This document shows positions 43,505-54,141 of a stretch of 64,000 nt of DNA, piece after piece; the stretch's first letter is position 1, and each line of letters opens with the position of its first letter. The notes under the pieces were generated by a model. The model saw only the letters and a list, made by a program, of their open reading frames with translations, searched no databases and had not been told where the DNA came from. Source of the DNA: Saccharomyces uvarum. Its lineage: Eukaryota; Ascomycota; Saccharomycetes; Saccharomycetales; Saccharomycetaceae. The stretch covers positions 186,001 through 250,000 of the forward strand of contig OX365942.1 of NCBI GenBank assembly GCA_947243795.1, written 5' to 3'. A program made the position numbers and the translations under genes.

Positions 43505-43725
43505 GGATAATGTTTAACAGTTGAGAATATTCTTCTGATACAGCTAAGACGGTTCATAATGATAAGTGCATTGGGCATAAATGCAATTCTCGACAGGCGA
43601 TTTAAACAAATTCAGCGCGCTTAGGAAAAGTTGGAACAGATGATTTTTATTACAGGAAAAATACCCACAGGTCAATTGGTGGTTAACAAAAGGTTGGATG
43701 TACGTGTAAGTGTCCTGATTAGAAT

Positions 43726-45333
43726 ATGATCCTGCTGAGAATACCGATACGGTTTTATTGTTCATCCTTCAAGCCTACAAAGGTCGTGGCCTTGTCCCTA
43801 CTGAAGAAATCCCTATTATCCAAGAAAAGAAAGGAAGATGTCCATCCATCTACACCAGTAAGAACTAGATTTGCGCCTTCCCCGACTGGTTTTTTACACT
43901 TGGGGTCGCTTAGAACAGCCCTTTATAATTATTTGCTGGCAAGAAATACTAATGGACAGTTTCTACTTCGTTTGGAAGATACAGACCAAAAAAGATTAGT
44001 ACCTGGTGCGGAAGAGAACATTTACGAGGTTTTGAAATGGTGCAAAATAAATTACGATGAAACCCCTGTAAAGCAGAGCAAGAGGAAATCGGTCTATGAT
44101 AAATACGTGAAAACACTATTATCTTCTGGGATGGCATATAGATGTTTTTGTTCGAAGGAACGATTGAACGATTTAAGGCGCTCAGCAATGGAATTGAAAC
44201 CGCCTTCAATGGCAAGTTATGACCGGTGTTGTGCACACTTGGCGAAAGAGGAAATAGAATCTAGGCTAGCGCAAGATACACCCTTCACTGTGAGGTTCAA
44301 ATCGCCAGAACAGTATCCAACATTTGCTGACGTTTTACACGGCGAAATTAACCTTCAACCCCAAGTTAACTATAACGACAGAAGATACGACGACCTCATC
44401 CTTGTCAAGTCTGATAAATTGCCAACTTATCATCTCGCAAATGTTGTAGATGATCACTTGATGGGGATAACACATGTAATAAGAGGTGAAGAATGGCTTC
44501 CTTCCACACCAAAACACATCGCCCTGTACAACGCATTTGGTTGGGATTATCCGAAGTTCATCCATATCCCCCTGTTGACAACTGTTGGCGATAAGAAATT
44601 AAGTAAGAGAAAAGGCGACATGTCCATATCAAGTCTAAAGAACCAGGGAGTCTTACCGGAAGCTCTAGTCAATTTTTGTGCTTTATTTGGCTGGTCTCCT
44701 CCAAGAGATTTGGCCTCGAAGAAGCACGAGTGCTTTTCAATGGAGGATTTGGAAAAACTGTTTAATTTGAACGGATTGACAAAGGGGAACACCAAAGTTG
44801 ATGACAAAAAACTGTGGTTTTTCAACAAGCATTTTTTGCAGGAAAGGATCTCTGACCCTGTGATGTTGAAAGAACTCGTCGATGGGATCATGCCTTCGTT
44901 AGAGTCCAGGTATAATGCACTTACGGTAAATCGTGAGAAAGTGTCAAAAATTCTACTGGATTGCGGTAGTTGCTTAACTAAGATCGACGACTTTCGTGAC
45001 GAGTTTTGTTATTTTTTTGAGAAGCCTAAATACGACAATAATGACAGTGTTACAAAATTCCTCAGCAAGAATGAAAATCACCACGTTGTTGAGTTATTGA
45101 AGAAGTTTGGACAGTTTAAAGAGGGCGCTAATGCCCAAGACGTGGAATCTATGATTGACACGATGTACCGTGAACACGGCTTCTCTAAAAACGTCATCTA
45201 TCAAACGATACGATTTGCTCTTGCAGGATGCCATTCCGGTGCCAAAATAGCAGTCATGATTGATATTCTGGGCGTCGAAGAGAGTAACAAAAGACTAGCT
45301 GAAGGTTTGGAGTTCTTGCAAAGCAGGAAGTAG
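43726..45333 (+). CDS. MSE1: Mitochondrial glutamyl-tRNA synthetase
   Basis: Class I aminoacyl-tRNA synthetase charging mitochondrial tRNA-Glu (and, in the indirect route, tRNA-Gln). It has 535 residues (536 in S. cerevisiae). A basic presequence (MILLRIPIRFYCSSF...) is followed by the HIGH-type motif FAPSPTGFLHLGSLRTAL near residues 48-65, RFKSPEQYPTF, and the KMSKS-type motif KKLSKRKGD near 287-295. The C-terminal anticodon-binding domain is complete. Start chosen at the first ATG, which gives the presequence. Confidence 0.96.
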   Translation: MILLRIPIRFYCSSFKPTKVVALSLLKKSLLSKKRKEDVHPSTPVRTRFAPSPTGFLHLGSLRTALYNYLLARNTNGQFLLRLEDTDQKRLVPGAEENIYEVLKWCKINYDETPVKQSKRKSVYDKYVKTLLSSGMAYRCFCSKERLNDLRRSAMELKPPSMASYDRCCAHLAKEEIESRLAQDTPFTVRFKSPEQYPTFADVLHGEINLQPQVNYNDRRYDDLILVKSDKLPTYHLANVVDDHLMGITHVIRGEEWLPSTPKHIALYNAFGWDYPKFIHIPLLTTVGDKKLSKRKGDMSISSLKNQGVLPEALVNFCALFGWSPPRDLASKKHECFSMEDLEKLFNLNGLTKGNTKVDDKKLWFFNKHFLQERISDPVMLKELVDGIMPSLESRYNALTVNREKVSKILLDCGSCLTKIDDFRDEFCYFFEKPKYDNNDSVTKFLSKNENHHVVELLKKFGQFKEGANAQDVESMIDTMYREHGFSKNVIYQTIRFALAGCHSGAKIAVMIDILGVEESNKRLAEGLEFLQSRK

Positions 45334-45640
45334 TAGTTTGAGGTACGATGAAGTCATGTAAATACAGTTATATATATATATTCCAAGTGATATTGCATCT
45401 CGGCTATTGCTTCATTATACTTTACTACTACTGATACGATTGTCTTAAAGAACTCGGCCGAACGTTCTAGAAGGAAAATAAAGGAAGCGAATATTGAAAG
45501 TGAAATACAAGGATAAAGGAGGGATCTACGATTCATTGATAATATATAAGTCGATGCCTTATTTCGTATAGAAATTGACATAATAAAGTTTGTAAACTGG
45601 GAAAACAAGACGGAATCAGAAGGAGAAAAAAATTTATAGA
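45334..45640. other. Intergenic, MSE1 to OPI10
   Basis: MSE1 3' end with a TA repeat (45370-45381) and the OPI10 promoter. No other feature seen. Confidence 0.5.
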
Positions 45641-46381
45641 ATGTTTGCCGCAATTGCTTCAGGAAATCCTTTGCAACTCTCCGTAGAAGTCCCTAATTCA
45701 AATGGCTTACAGCATACAATTGTGCTTTCTCGAACAAAGCCCAAACTATATTCACACATAACATTATTTATACTTCCTAATGTGACCTTCCCGCCGGATT
45801 TTGTCGCCACAGTTTATTTCAAATTAAGCCCTCAAGAAGAGTTCAAATTGTTTGGATATTTGAGCGGAGAGAAACCTAGTGCAATATTCAAAGTGCAAAT
45901 ACCGAGCTCCAAGAGAGAACCTAGAGAAACAAGTGATGGATTGGGGGAGATAGACATGGACGTGGACGATGGCTCTGGAGCTAATGACACGTTTGCAGAT
46001 AGCAATGGTAACGGTAGTAATAATATATCAGAGTTAATTATTGGCATTTCCATCGAGCCCCGAGAGCAAGGGATGATGAAGCTAGAAGAGTGGAAGGCCA
46101 GTATGGATGCAGAAGCACAAAAGAACAATGCATTGGTTTTGTCGAGACCTAATTTGGGAGTTATTAGAAATATTACCACAGCGGGACAATTAGCACAGGT
46201 GTACCCCTCATTGACACAAGAATTGGCCGCGAAAGTTGTACAACATGCATATAACTATCTCTCGGGCTTCCTCGATAGTCAGGGCAATGTGCCCATTAAA
46301 AGGTTCGATACGTGGTGGGACAAATTTAAGAATAGACTTGCTAATGACGGGACGTTTTTAGATGAAGTAACCAAAGATTAG
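45641..46381 (+). CDS. OPI10: Hikeshi-family protein
   Basis: Orthologue of human Hikeshi, the nuclear import carrier of Hsp70 under heat stress; in S. cerevisiae the mutant has an inositol-excretion (Opi-) phenotype. It has 246 residues, as in S. cerevisiae. The N-terminal beta-sandwich domain (about 1-95: MFAAIASGNPLQL...VPNSNGLQHTIVLSR...FKLFGYLSGEKPSAIFK) has the Hikeshi pattern; a variable acidic linker (about 95-130) precedes the C-terminal helical domain ending in KFKNRLANDGTFLDEVTKD. Convergent with SIL1, stops about 50 bases apart. Confidence 0.95.
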   Translation: MFAAIASGNPLQLSVEVPNSNGLQHTIVLSRTKPKLYSHITLFILPNVTFPPDFVATVYFKLSPQEEFKLFGYLSGEKPSAIFKVQIPSSKREPRETSDGLGEIDMDVDDGSGANDTFADSNGNGSNNISELIIGISIEPREQGMMKLEEWKASMDAEAQKNNALVLSRPNLGVIRNITTAGQLAQVYPSLTQELAAKVVQHAYNYLSGFLDSQGNVPIKRFDTWWDKFKNRLANDGTFLDEVTKD

Positions 46382-46433
46382 GTGCGGATGTACAACTATA
46401 TATTTACGTACTACTTATGCAATGACGATAAAA

Positions 46434-47699
46434 TTACAATTCATCTCTGAAATTTTTGATCCTGTGGGCCATGGGGTTGCCAAAAATCAAGTGCCTGCTG
46501 TCGATGAGTTTCTTATCGAATGAGTCTTGTTCAACGTCTCTTTCTTGTAGCCCGTTCTCCAGATTGGATTGTCTGTGTTCGCTTTGATGTGCTAACCAAC
46601 TCAGGAAATCTTTGTTGATGGCAATATCGTTCTTGAAGGCCTTTTTCAGATTGTACAAGGTCTCGAAGAAAGTTCTCGTGTGTAGCTCATCTATATCCTT
46701 GTTCTGAACCATTTCTTGGAACGCACTTGCCCATTCTTGTAAATTTTGTGACCAGTTTTCTGCATTCCTTTTATACAATGCTAGATCCGTGACTTCGTCT
46801 TCCTTTACGTCTGTTTTGAAAATCTTGCTGATTAGCTCCAAGACTTTTGTTTGCAACTGTTTATCCCTACTGTTTTCATCATAAATATTTTGTAAGACTG
46901 TTGTAGAATATAGGGGGAAATCCTGGGACGTTATAGGTAGTTCGTTTAGAATGGATAAATATCTCTTGATCAAGATATTGGAGAACTTATGGTCGGAATC
47001 ATTCAACTTTGACAAAGTGGCCATGATTTGGCTTTTGAAACTCGGAAAGTTCACACTGATGAATTCCACCACAGGTGGGTTATTTCTCACGCAGCTTGTA
47101 ATGACTCTAGTGCCTAGCTCCCTCAATGTTAGGGGCAACTCTTCGTTAAGACTGACGTTGGCTAAAAGGGGAAACTCATGCACAATGATTTTATAGCCGT
47201 GCTTGTAATCGTGAGCAAACTCCATTACTCTATCGAAAGTATCCTCCAATACGGTGATATCGTCTGCAGATAAGGTCGAATGGGAGTCAAGGATGCTCCT
47301 AATTCCTTGAAAGTCACTGGAAAATTCGTAGTTATCGGTAGATGGTTCCATGTTTTCCGACGAAACAACTAAGTCATAGGTGCCGCTATCACCTTCACTA
47401 TCATCATCGCTTAACTTTGCCTCTTTCGAGCCAGTTTCCATGTTGATTCTTATATCCAGGCCACCGGGCAGTTCTTGGCCCGGTAGTATGGGCTGCCAAT
47501 CGTAGCGAGGTTCGAAGATCTTCGGATAGCAACGGCCGTTGCCACAGATCGAATTACCTGAAATCTCCAGGTCTCTGGTATCGTCCACAGACATGGTTTC
47601 ACTTCGAGGGTACACCGGCTGTATTATAGATTGAGATATTGTGCTCGCCACAAGTTCCAAAGATAAAGCAGTTAAAACTACGGGAAGGACTCGGACCAT
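46434..47699 (-). CDS. SIL1: ER Hsp70 nucleotide exchange factor
   Basis: Nucleotide exchange factor for Kar2/BiP in the ER lumen, assisting protein translocation and folding. It has 421 residues from ATG 47699, the S. cerevisiae length; the frame is open 13 codons further only from GTG. A signal peptide (MVRVLPVVLTALSLELVAS) is followed by a mature part with Cys pair SICGNGRCYP (about 52-61, a known redox-active region in yeast Sil1) and armadillo-like helices. The C-terminus is RDEL, an ER-retrieval signal. Divergent from GAS5. Confidence 0.95.
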   Translation of the reverse strand: MVRVLPVVLTALSLELVASTISQSIIQPVYPRSETMSVDDTRDLEISGNSICGNGRCYPKIFEPRYDWQPILPGQELPGGLDIRINMETGSKEAKLSDDDSEGDSGTYDLVVSSENMEPSTDNYEFSSDFQGIRSILDSHSTLSADDITVLEDTFDRVMEFAHDYKHGYKIIVHEFPLLANVSLNEELPLTLRELGTRVITSCVRNNPPVVEFISVNFPSFKSQIMATLSKLNDSDHKFSNILIKRYLSILNELPITSQDFPLYSTTVLQNIYDENSRDKQLQTKVLELISKIFKTDVKEDEVTDLALYKRNAENWSQNLQEWASAFQEMVQNKDIDELHTRTFFETLYNLKKAFKNDIAINKDFLSWLAHQSEHRQSNLENGLQERDVEQDSFDKKLIDSRHLIFGNPMAHRIKNFRDEL

Positions 47700-48342
47700 G
47701 TTATGCTTGTGTTTTTGTGAGTAATTCTCGATAGTCACAATTCCAAATAGTTCGAAGACAGGTCTATATAGGTGCCAAGACGTGCTCGCAACTACGTGGC
47801 CTTTTCATTCAGCCTGATCTTTCTTGTTTACCACTCTCGGTTACCCGAAAACTCCATCTCAACTTGGATCTACCGACGTTTCCTTAACGTTCAGAACACC
47901 TCACCTGCTGTTGGCATTGTAAGTAGCTCACTGTCTTCAACCTGCAGATGTACCTTTCATTCACAGTTCCGCTCCCGCTACGAAACGGCTTTGTATATAA
48001 CAAGATATTATTATGCATCTATATACCATGTTACTGTGGGTATCCCTACTGCTGCCTAGCTCCAACTGGCAAACAAGTCGGTCGCTTTCCATAATCCCGC
48101 AACTGTTCTGTCTCTCTTGCCTTTGTGTCTTATCGTCTTCTATCGTTGCTTTCTTTTGACAATTATTCTTCGAGAAAAAAACTCGCACAAGAATTTTTCA
48201 CTTTTTCTTACTTGTACACTATAAATAGGTAGGTCCCTGAATTGATCTGTAAACAGTGTTGCATTCCGCAGATAGCATTGAACAAGAGGCTGAAACAAGC
48301 ATTATACTTCCACTCGCTATACACATACATAGACACACAGCT
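47700..48342. other. Divergent SIL1/GAS5 promoter
   Basis: 643 bases between divergent secretory-pathway genes. A TATAAATA box lies at 48230-48237, about 110 bases before GAS5; on the SIL1 side a TATATAG-type element lies near 47764-47770. I looked for an unfolded-protein response element and saw no exact CAGNGTG. Frames here lack protein character. Confidence 0.55.
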
Positions 48343-49773
48343 ATGCTACTACGTTCTTTGACAGGTGCTCTCGCTTTGGGTGCCGGTTTGGCTCAAGCTG
48401 CAAGCAGCAACAGCAGCTCTACTCCCTCTATCACGGTCAAGGGCAACGCCTTCTTTAACTCCGAGTCAGGCGAAAGATTCTATATTCGTGGTGTCGACTA
48501 CCAGCCTGGTGGCTCTTCTAACCTAACCGATCCCTTGGCTGACTCCTCTGTGTGTGACAGAGACGTCCCCGTTTTGAAAGATTTAGGAATCAACACCGTC
48601 AGGGTTTATACCGTAGACAACTCGCAAGACCATTCCCACTGTATGAAACTGTTGCAGGAAAACGGTATTTACTTGATCCTGGATGTCAACACTCCCACCA
48701 GTGCCATTTCTCGTTACGATCCATCTTGCTCCTATAACGCAGACTACTTACAAAACGTGTTTGCTACAGTGGACACCTTTGCTGAGTACGATAATGTGCT
48801 AGGGTTCTTTGCCGGTAACGAAGTCATCAATAGCGTAAATACAACCAATACAGCAACCTACGTCAAGGCCGTGGTCAGAGATATCAAGAAATACATCAAG
48901 GCAAGAAGCTACAGACAGATTCCTGTAGGTTATTCAGCTGCTGATATCGTTGCTAACAGGCAATTGGCTGCCGAGTATTTCAACTGTGGCGATGATGCGG
49001 ATGCCAGAATAGATATGTTTGGTGTTAACGATTATTCTTGGTGTGGTGAATCTTCATTTGTTGTGTCAGGTTATGCCACCAAGATGAAATTATACCAAGA
49101 TTATTCAGTTCCTGTCTTCTTGAGTGAATTTGGCTGTAACCAAGTCAAGACCTCCCGTCCATTCACGGAAATCGGAGCTATATATTCCACTGAAATGTCT
49201 TCTGTGTTCTCTGGTGGGTTGGTTTACGAATATTCTAATGAAACTAATAACTATGGGCTGGTTCAAATCAATGGTGATAATGTCACTAAATTAACAGACT
49301 TTGAAAATTTGAAGAGCGAATACAGCAAAGTCTCCGATCCACAAGGTGATGGTGGTTACAGTACTTCTAACAACTACTCCAGTTGTCCTGACTATGAAAA
49401 GGGTGTTTGGGAAGCTAACAATACTTTGCCCGCTATGCCAAGTGCTGCTTCTGCCTATTTCAAGTCTGGAGCAGGTTCTCCAATGGGGACTGGCATTGCC
49501 ACGCAACAAAGCTGTGACAATGACGATGATGAAGACAGTGATGATAGCTCCTCTTCCTCTTCTTCTGCCTCATCTTCAACCACTTCCGAGTCATCATCGT
49601 CTACTTCAGAGGCGTCTTCGTCTGCGGCCTCCACTAGTGATGCTAGCGTGGTAAAATCTGCTGCATCTGCTACATCCTCTACCCAATCTTCTTCAAAATC
49701 AAAAGGCGCGGCCGGGATTATTGAGATTCCATTAATTTTCCGTGCTTTGGCTGAAATTCATAACTTGATCTAA
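48343..49773 (+). CDS. GAS5: 1,3-beta-glucanosyltransferase, GPI-anchored
   Basis: Cell wall glucan remodelling enzyme (glycoside hydrolase family 72) that elongates beta-1,3-glucan at the plasma membrane. It has 476 residues from ATG 48343 (MLLRSLTGALALGAG, signal peptide); an upstream open stretch from 48256 lacks ATG. Catalytic glutamates are in FAGNEVINS (acid/base) and LSEFGC (nucleophile). Several N-glycosylation sequons (NSS, NLT, NTT, NET) are present. It lacks the C-terminal Cys-box seen in Gas1/Gas2, as expected for Gas5. A Ser/Thr-rich stalk (about 395-455) precedes a short hydrophobic GPI signal (GAAGIIEIPLIFRALAEIHNLI). High expression codon bias. Confidence 0.96.
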   Translation: MLLRSLTGALALGAGLAQAASSNSSSTPSITVKGNAFFNSESGERFYIRGVDYQPGGSSNLTDPLADSSVCDRDVPVLKDLGINTVRVYTVDNSQDHSHCMKLLQENGIYLILDVNTPTSAISRYDPSCSYNADYLQNVFATVDTFAEYDNVLGFFAGNEVINSVNTTNTATYVKAVVRDIKKYIKARSYRQIPVGYSAADIVANRQLAAEYFNCGDDADARIDMFGVNDYSWCGESSFVVSGYATKMKLYQDYSVPVFLSEFGCNQVKTSRPFTEIGAIYSTEMSSVFSGGLVYEYSNETNNYGLVQINGDNVTKLTDFENLKSEYSKVSDPQGDGGYSTSNNYSSCPDYEKGVWEANNTLPAMPSAASAYFKSGAGSPMGTGIATQQSCDNDDDEDSDDSSSSSSSASSSTTSESSSSTSEASSSAASTSDASVVKSAASATSSTQSSSKSKGAAGIIEIPLIFRALAEIHNLI

Positions 49774-49947
49774 TGATTTTTTACTCTCGTCCTTCATTTC
49801 TTCCAGTCAACGTTGCTTACTCTTAAAGTTCTTCAAATAAAATAAAATTACCATTGATACCATCATAAAACTTCACATGTATACATATATATATATATAC
49901 CTATAAGCACTCTTTATGTCCTAGCTTTGTTTTTGCCAAAACACATA

Positions 49948-51504
49948 CTATTCTAAAACGTGTTTATCCATCTTGTGTAGCGCATCCTTTACGCTCTGTA
50001 ACTCCACTTTCTGTCCACTAACACGCAATCCAGAAGCAACGTTCTCCAAGATCAATGAGACCGAGGCCGGATCATCTGTGTTGGTTGGTTCTTGGAGACT
50101 TTTATTCTTCTGCATATGTTGACGAATTTTTTGATATGTGCAACTGATTGGTATATAGTCTTTTGCATTGGAAGCCACATCTGATTGGGCATTCTTGCCG
50201 TTGCCTATTTCAGGCAACTTAATCAGACTATAATTCATATCAGTTTGTTGTTTATTGGCATTCGCTGGTACTGAACTACTGGCAGAACAGCAACTTGAAC
50301 TACGTCTGTTAGAAAGCGACTGGCAGAAATTCATACTGTTAGGGTCAGATCTACATTGTTTACAGCTCCCAGGTATCCATGACCCATCTTCTATGGTGAT
50401 GGGTTTGTTCTCGCTATCGTCGATTTCCTTGTCCTTACAACAGTCTGATACCGGCATCTTACCATCCAACTTTATTGTCTTACCTGCACTGCATCCCGGA
50501 GCCAAAGTTGGCGCAATGGTATTGTCCTGCCCACAACATTCTATTGGTTCTACAATTTGTTCCTTCTCGCAGCACTTTATCTTCTTATTTGCGTTGCCCC
50601 TATATGCGTTGTTGCTGCTACCACATGAAGACGACGGCGGAGTCGTATGGCCATCTAGAGATGAGTTCCTTGAACTAGACTGTTTACTGCTAGCATATTG
50701 GTATTCGTGACCTATTTCAATCTCTGATAAAGACTGGTCCGTTGATATCATGGACATCTGTGATGTTAATGGAACTTCATCGGCTTTCCTTTTCTTCAGT
50801 TTTACAGCACCCATTGGCTTGAAATTCTCTATCATTTCCGTTATCGAAGCGGGGTTCTCTGCCAGATTTTGAGCATTGGATTGTGGTTGCTGAAATTGAG
50901 TATTCGTGAACCAAGGCGACGTTTTTTGTAATTCGTTATTCAATGCTAGTGATGAATGCAGCTTTTTCTCCGTATCACAAAATTCGAACTCCAATAGTTT
51001 GTACTTCTTATGCCAAGTGTCGACCAAATTTTGCAACTTCTCCACTTTATCTTCTAGAACTTGAATCCTTGTTGTCCTACGTTCCCTATATGCTCTTTGA
51101 GCGTTCCTATTTTGCTTCCTTCGCTTTTCTACGTTATCAACGCCGTTCTCATCGCCACTTGCAATCATGTTTGCCTCGTTATCGCCATCATCTTTCATAT
51201 GCTCGTGCTCACAGTCAGCTGTAATCATCTGGCCTTTCTTATTACAGGTTGGGGCCTTTTTTAACTTAGATGGCGGCTTCTTGTTAGCCAACGCCTCAGC
51301 ACGTTTGTACTTCGGCTTACGTCCGGGCTTCAGCCGCTGAGGCAACTCCCAATTCTTGGATAGCTTAATAGATGGCATCTCTGATGCATTTTCATCCGGT
51401 GAGGATGGGGGTGGAGACGAAGAGGAGGTAGATCCGTGTCTAGGTTCTAATTTGAAGCACTTGGGCTTTACGCTAACTGCTACAACAGCTCTTCGTTGAC
51501 TCAT
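49948..51504 (-). CDS. YAP7: bZIP transcription factor, long form
   Basis: AP-1-like transcription factor of the Yap family (paralogue of Yap5), reported to repress the nitric-oxide oxidase gene YHB1. One open frame of 518 residues. The bZIP region is about 128-190: basic part RRKQNRNAQRAYRERRTTRIQ, then leucine zipper. The C-terminal half is Ser- and Cys-rich with several vicinal Cys pairs (KIKCCEKE, ECCGQD, SDCCKDKE, SSCCSAS) and a block GSWIPGSCKQCRSDP...FC resembling the cysteine-rich domains of Yap5/HapX regulators. In the S. cerevisiae reference, as I remember it, this locus is split into a 245-residue YAP7 and a separate ORF YOL029C; here they are a single intact gene. Confidence 0.9.
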   Translation of the reverse strand: MSQRRAVVAVSVKPKCFKLEPRHGSTSSSSPPPSSPDENASEMPSIKLSKNWELPQRLKPGRKPKYKRAEALANKKPPSKLKKAPTCNKKGQMITADCEHEHMKDDGDNEANMIASGDENGVDNVEKRRKQNRNAQRAYRERRTTRIQVLEDKVEKLQNLVDTWHKKYKLLEFEFCDTEKKLHSSLALNNELQKTSPWFTNTQFQQPQSNAQNLAENPASITEMIENFKPMGAVKLKKRKADEVPLTSQMSMISTDQSLSEIEIGHEYQYASSKQSSSRNSSLDGHTTPPSSSCGSSNNAYRGNANKKIKCCEKEQIVEPIECCGQDNTIAPTLAPGCSAGKTIKLDGKMPVSDCCKDKEIDDSENKPITIEDGSWIPGSCKQCRSDPNSMNFCQSLSNRRSSSCCSASSSVPANANKQQTDMNYSLIKLPEIGNGKNAQSDVASNAKDYIPISCTYQKIRQHMQKNKSLQEPTNTDDPASVSLILENVASGLRVSGQKVELQSVKDALHKMDKHVLE

Positions 51505-52134
51505 GATTCATCGAAAGCGTTTACGAACGGCAGTATATGGACAATCGGTCGGTGATCTAGCGTTTATTTCCAGGATGGCTCAACAAAAGGAACAGGGTAA
51601 AGTCTTAATAATAAAACTATGGGAGCCGAACTTGAAGGAACTTTCAAACCTCTTATAACTGTTTTGTATAGATCGGAGCAAAGAAGTAGCAACCGTGATT
51701 GTTTTCTACAAATGGCGGGGTGTTGTTTTTTCTGCATTCTGCACCTCTTCATATTACGGTATATTACTAATTTTCTCTCGAGCAGCCTTAGCATGGTGGC
51801 ATGTCCGATGAAAAATTCACCGATATATGACAAAACTGCACATGAGAATGTTGGTTAAGGAGTCATCAGGAAAAGGACCCTAGTGGCCTTTTAAAAAAAA
51901 AGAATATATAGCTCTCGTATAAGAAGAATAAAGTGATAAGTTAGATAGGTTGCGTATTATATACATGCATAATAATTTAGTTCTGGGAGCAATGTTTGGT
52001 TGTCGCTGAGTGTAGTGTTTATGTCTCTGCTAGGCCTTTTGATCCGAAGATTAAAGAAGGAGGACCCGATTGATTGGGGTATCCTGATGTTCGTTTTTTG
52101 TTGTAGTTGTTTTTTTTTGACGTTTCCTTTATTA
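51505..52134. other. YAP7 promoter and MDM38 3' flank
   Basis: 630 bases between two minus-strand genes. An A-rich tract at 51892-51901. Frames at 51564-51858 on both strands overlap each other and show no family resemblance. Nothing else seen. Confidence 0.5.
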
Positions 52135-53862
52135 CTAATCTTTCTTGACGACAGAAGTCTTTGCAGCTTGGTCGGCTGGGATAGGGGGCACAGACTTGGC
52201 TTCTTCCTCCTCGTCTAAATTGATATCATCAGGGACGTGTTCCCTAGAAGCTCTTTGCTTGGCTTCCTCTTCTTCCTTCTTGATTAGCTCTTCTTGTTCC
52301 TTCAAGACGTTCAATTTGAATTCATTGTCATCAGAGGCCTTCTTCTCACCCGACTCAGCGGTTTCAGCGGTTTCAGCGGAATCAGCAGTGGCGGTTTCCT
52401 GCTTTTCTTCTGGTTGTGCCTCTGTGTTTGTTGTTTCTTCGTTGATTTTGGCTAGCTTAGAAGCAACTACGGGACTGGTGGTGGCCAAGGTAGTGTCCTT
52501 TGGTGTAGTTTCCTGATTCGGTATGGCGGTTTCTTTTGGTTTAGCTTCTTCTTCCTTGGCCTTCTTTTCAGCGGCTTGCTTTTCAGCTTCAGTTTCAGCG
52601 GAAGAAGACTTGGATTCGGATACATCCAGTTTAGCAACGTTATAAACGGGATCTGGGATGGAGCTTAGTACCTGCAAGATACCGTCGTAGTACAAATCTA
52701 GTAGGTCGTCATACTTGCTCTTGGTTTCCTTTTTCTCGGCTAGTGGAGAGAAGGCCTTTGAGTAGTTCTCCTTTGGAAGCCCACCAAACGTGAATGTAGA
52801 ACTCAAAACCATCAAGACAGATGGGATCTTTTGTCTCAATCTCAATTCCAACCACACTTTTAGATTATCGGTTAAATCCTCCTTGGACGCACCATACGCC
52901 TTCATACCACGAGACACACAAGCCTGGTACAGTTCTTCCTGGGATAAACTTTGAACGCCCTCGTAATCGATGATTTTGTCGTCGTTCATTATGTCTTTTA
53001 GTTTGGAACGAATTTGATAACGAAGCATGTTATCGTTACCAAATGGTCTTAAAGACATAAATTTGGACATTGCCGCCAGCTGCGGTCTTGACAAGTTGTC
53101 TAAGACGGAATCGTTTTTGAACATTTGCGCAATGGCGCTGATTTCGTCGTGTTGGAAAGTCATAATTTTACCTTCTTTGGCAGAATAAAGCTTTTGGAAG
53201 AAATTCAAGAATTTCTGCTTTTTCTCCGCGTTTTCGATAGTGTTGTAAGTGATCAAGTTGGATTCCTCCAAAGTTTCGTGCAAAAACTCAGAAGTCTTCT
53301 TTCTGATCTCGATCAGCTTATTTCTCTTGGCCTGCTTATCCTTACCGGATTCGTAAGTGGATGGGAGTAAGTTGGGGAAAAGCTTCAAAGCAAAGGGCAA
53401 AAATAGTTCGGCGAATGGAATGATAAGGAATGCTGAAAAGGGAACCAGCCTGAAAACATCACCCATTGTCCTCTTCAGCTGGTTTCTTTCTCTTCTGGAT
53501 AGTTCGTAACCCTGGGCGAACTTGATCAGAAGCTTAGTGGAGACTTTCAGTTCGTAGCCCAAAAGCTTCGTACCGTTAACGTAATGCTTCAAGGCATGCT
53601 TCACCTTGACCATAAGGGTTTCTTTAGGCTTTACAGGAGCATCCGTGGAGGTCGAATCTGCGGGCTTGACGACGGTCTTTCTCTTTTCGGAAGAGTAGAA
53701 TCTTAGCGACGAGTAGCAGTAAGGTTGTAGTTCCTGCGCCCCCGAGGGCCAATGGCACATGGGAGCAGTGGAGGCTATCAGCCTAGGGCCTTGGAATTTG
53801 ATGAGGTGCAAGCTTGCTTGGCGTCTTGCGACGCATGACGCTCTCGATGCAAAGTTCAACAT
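52135..53862 (-). CDS. MDM38: LETM1-family mitochondrial inner membrane protein
   Basis: Inner membrane protein needed for K+/H+ exchange and for membrane insertion of mitochondrially made proteins (ribosome receptor with Mba1). It has 575 residues from ATG 53862 ([15 protein letters not shown], a basic presequence); the frame is open 49 more codons, but the S. cerevisiae start aligns here. The LETM1 domain begins about residue 110, with one transmembrane segment ([31 protein letters not shown], residues about 135-165), followed by the ribosome-binding region. The C-terminus is a highly charged Lys/Glu/Ala-rich coil (about 420-575) that differs in length from S. cerevisiae (573 residues). Confidence 0.95.
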   Translation of the reverse strand: MLNFASRASCVARRQASLHLIKFQGPRLIASTAPMCHWPSGAQELQPYCYSSLRFYSSEKRKTVVKPADSTSTDAPVKPKETLMVKVKHALKHYVNGTKLLGYELKVSTKLLIKFAQGYELSRRERNQLKRTMGDVFRLVPFSAFLIIPFAELFLPFALKLFPNLLPSTYESGKDKQAKRNKLIEIRKKTSEFLHETLEESNLITYNTIENAEKKQKFLNFFQKLYSAKEGKIMTFQHDEISAIAQMFKNDSVLDNLSRPQLAAMSKFMSLRPFGNDNMLRYQIRSKLKDIMNDDKIIDYEGVQSLSQEELYQACVSRGMKAYGASKEDLTDNLKVWLELRLRQKIPSVLMVLSSTFTFGGLPKENYSKAFSPLAEKKETKSKYDDLLDLYYDGILQVLSSIPDPVYNVAKLDVSESKSSSAETEAEKQAAEKKAKEEEAKPKETAIPNQETTPKDTTLATTSPVVASKLAKINEETTNTEAQPEEKQETATADSAETAETAESGEKKASDDNEFKLNVLKEQEELIKKEEEEAKQRASREHVPDDINLDEEEEAKSVPPIPADQAAKTSVVKKD

Positions 53863-54141
53863 CGTATATCGTCCGTAGTGTAAAGGTAGTGCGTGTGTGA
53901 TGTGCAGACGAAGACGCTGGGGTGCTCTGTCCATCACTGTGGCAGGGACTGATCCATTTATTTGGAGATGATTCAACGAATAATTTTTCACCGCGGGATT
54001 ATCGCCCAAGACGGTTAATTGAGGGTAATGCTGGGGCTAGCTTTCTGGCTCTCATAGCTGGTGCGGTTATGTGGTTATATCTATTGTATGTGCGTGTACG
54101 TATGTATGTATGTATGTGGGGTGTCGATGCGTGGTGCTGGT

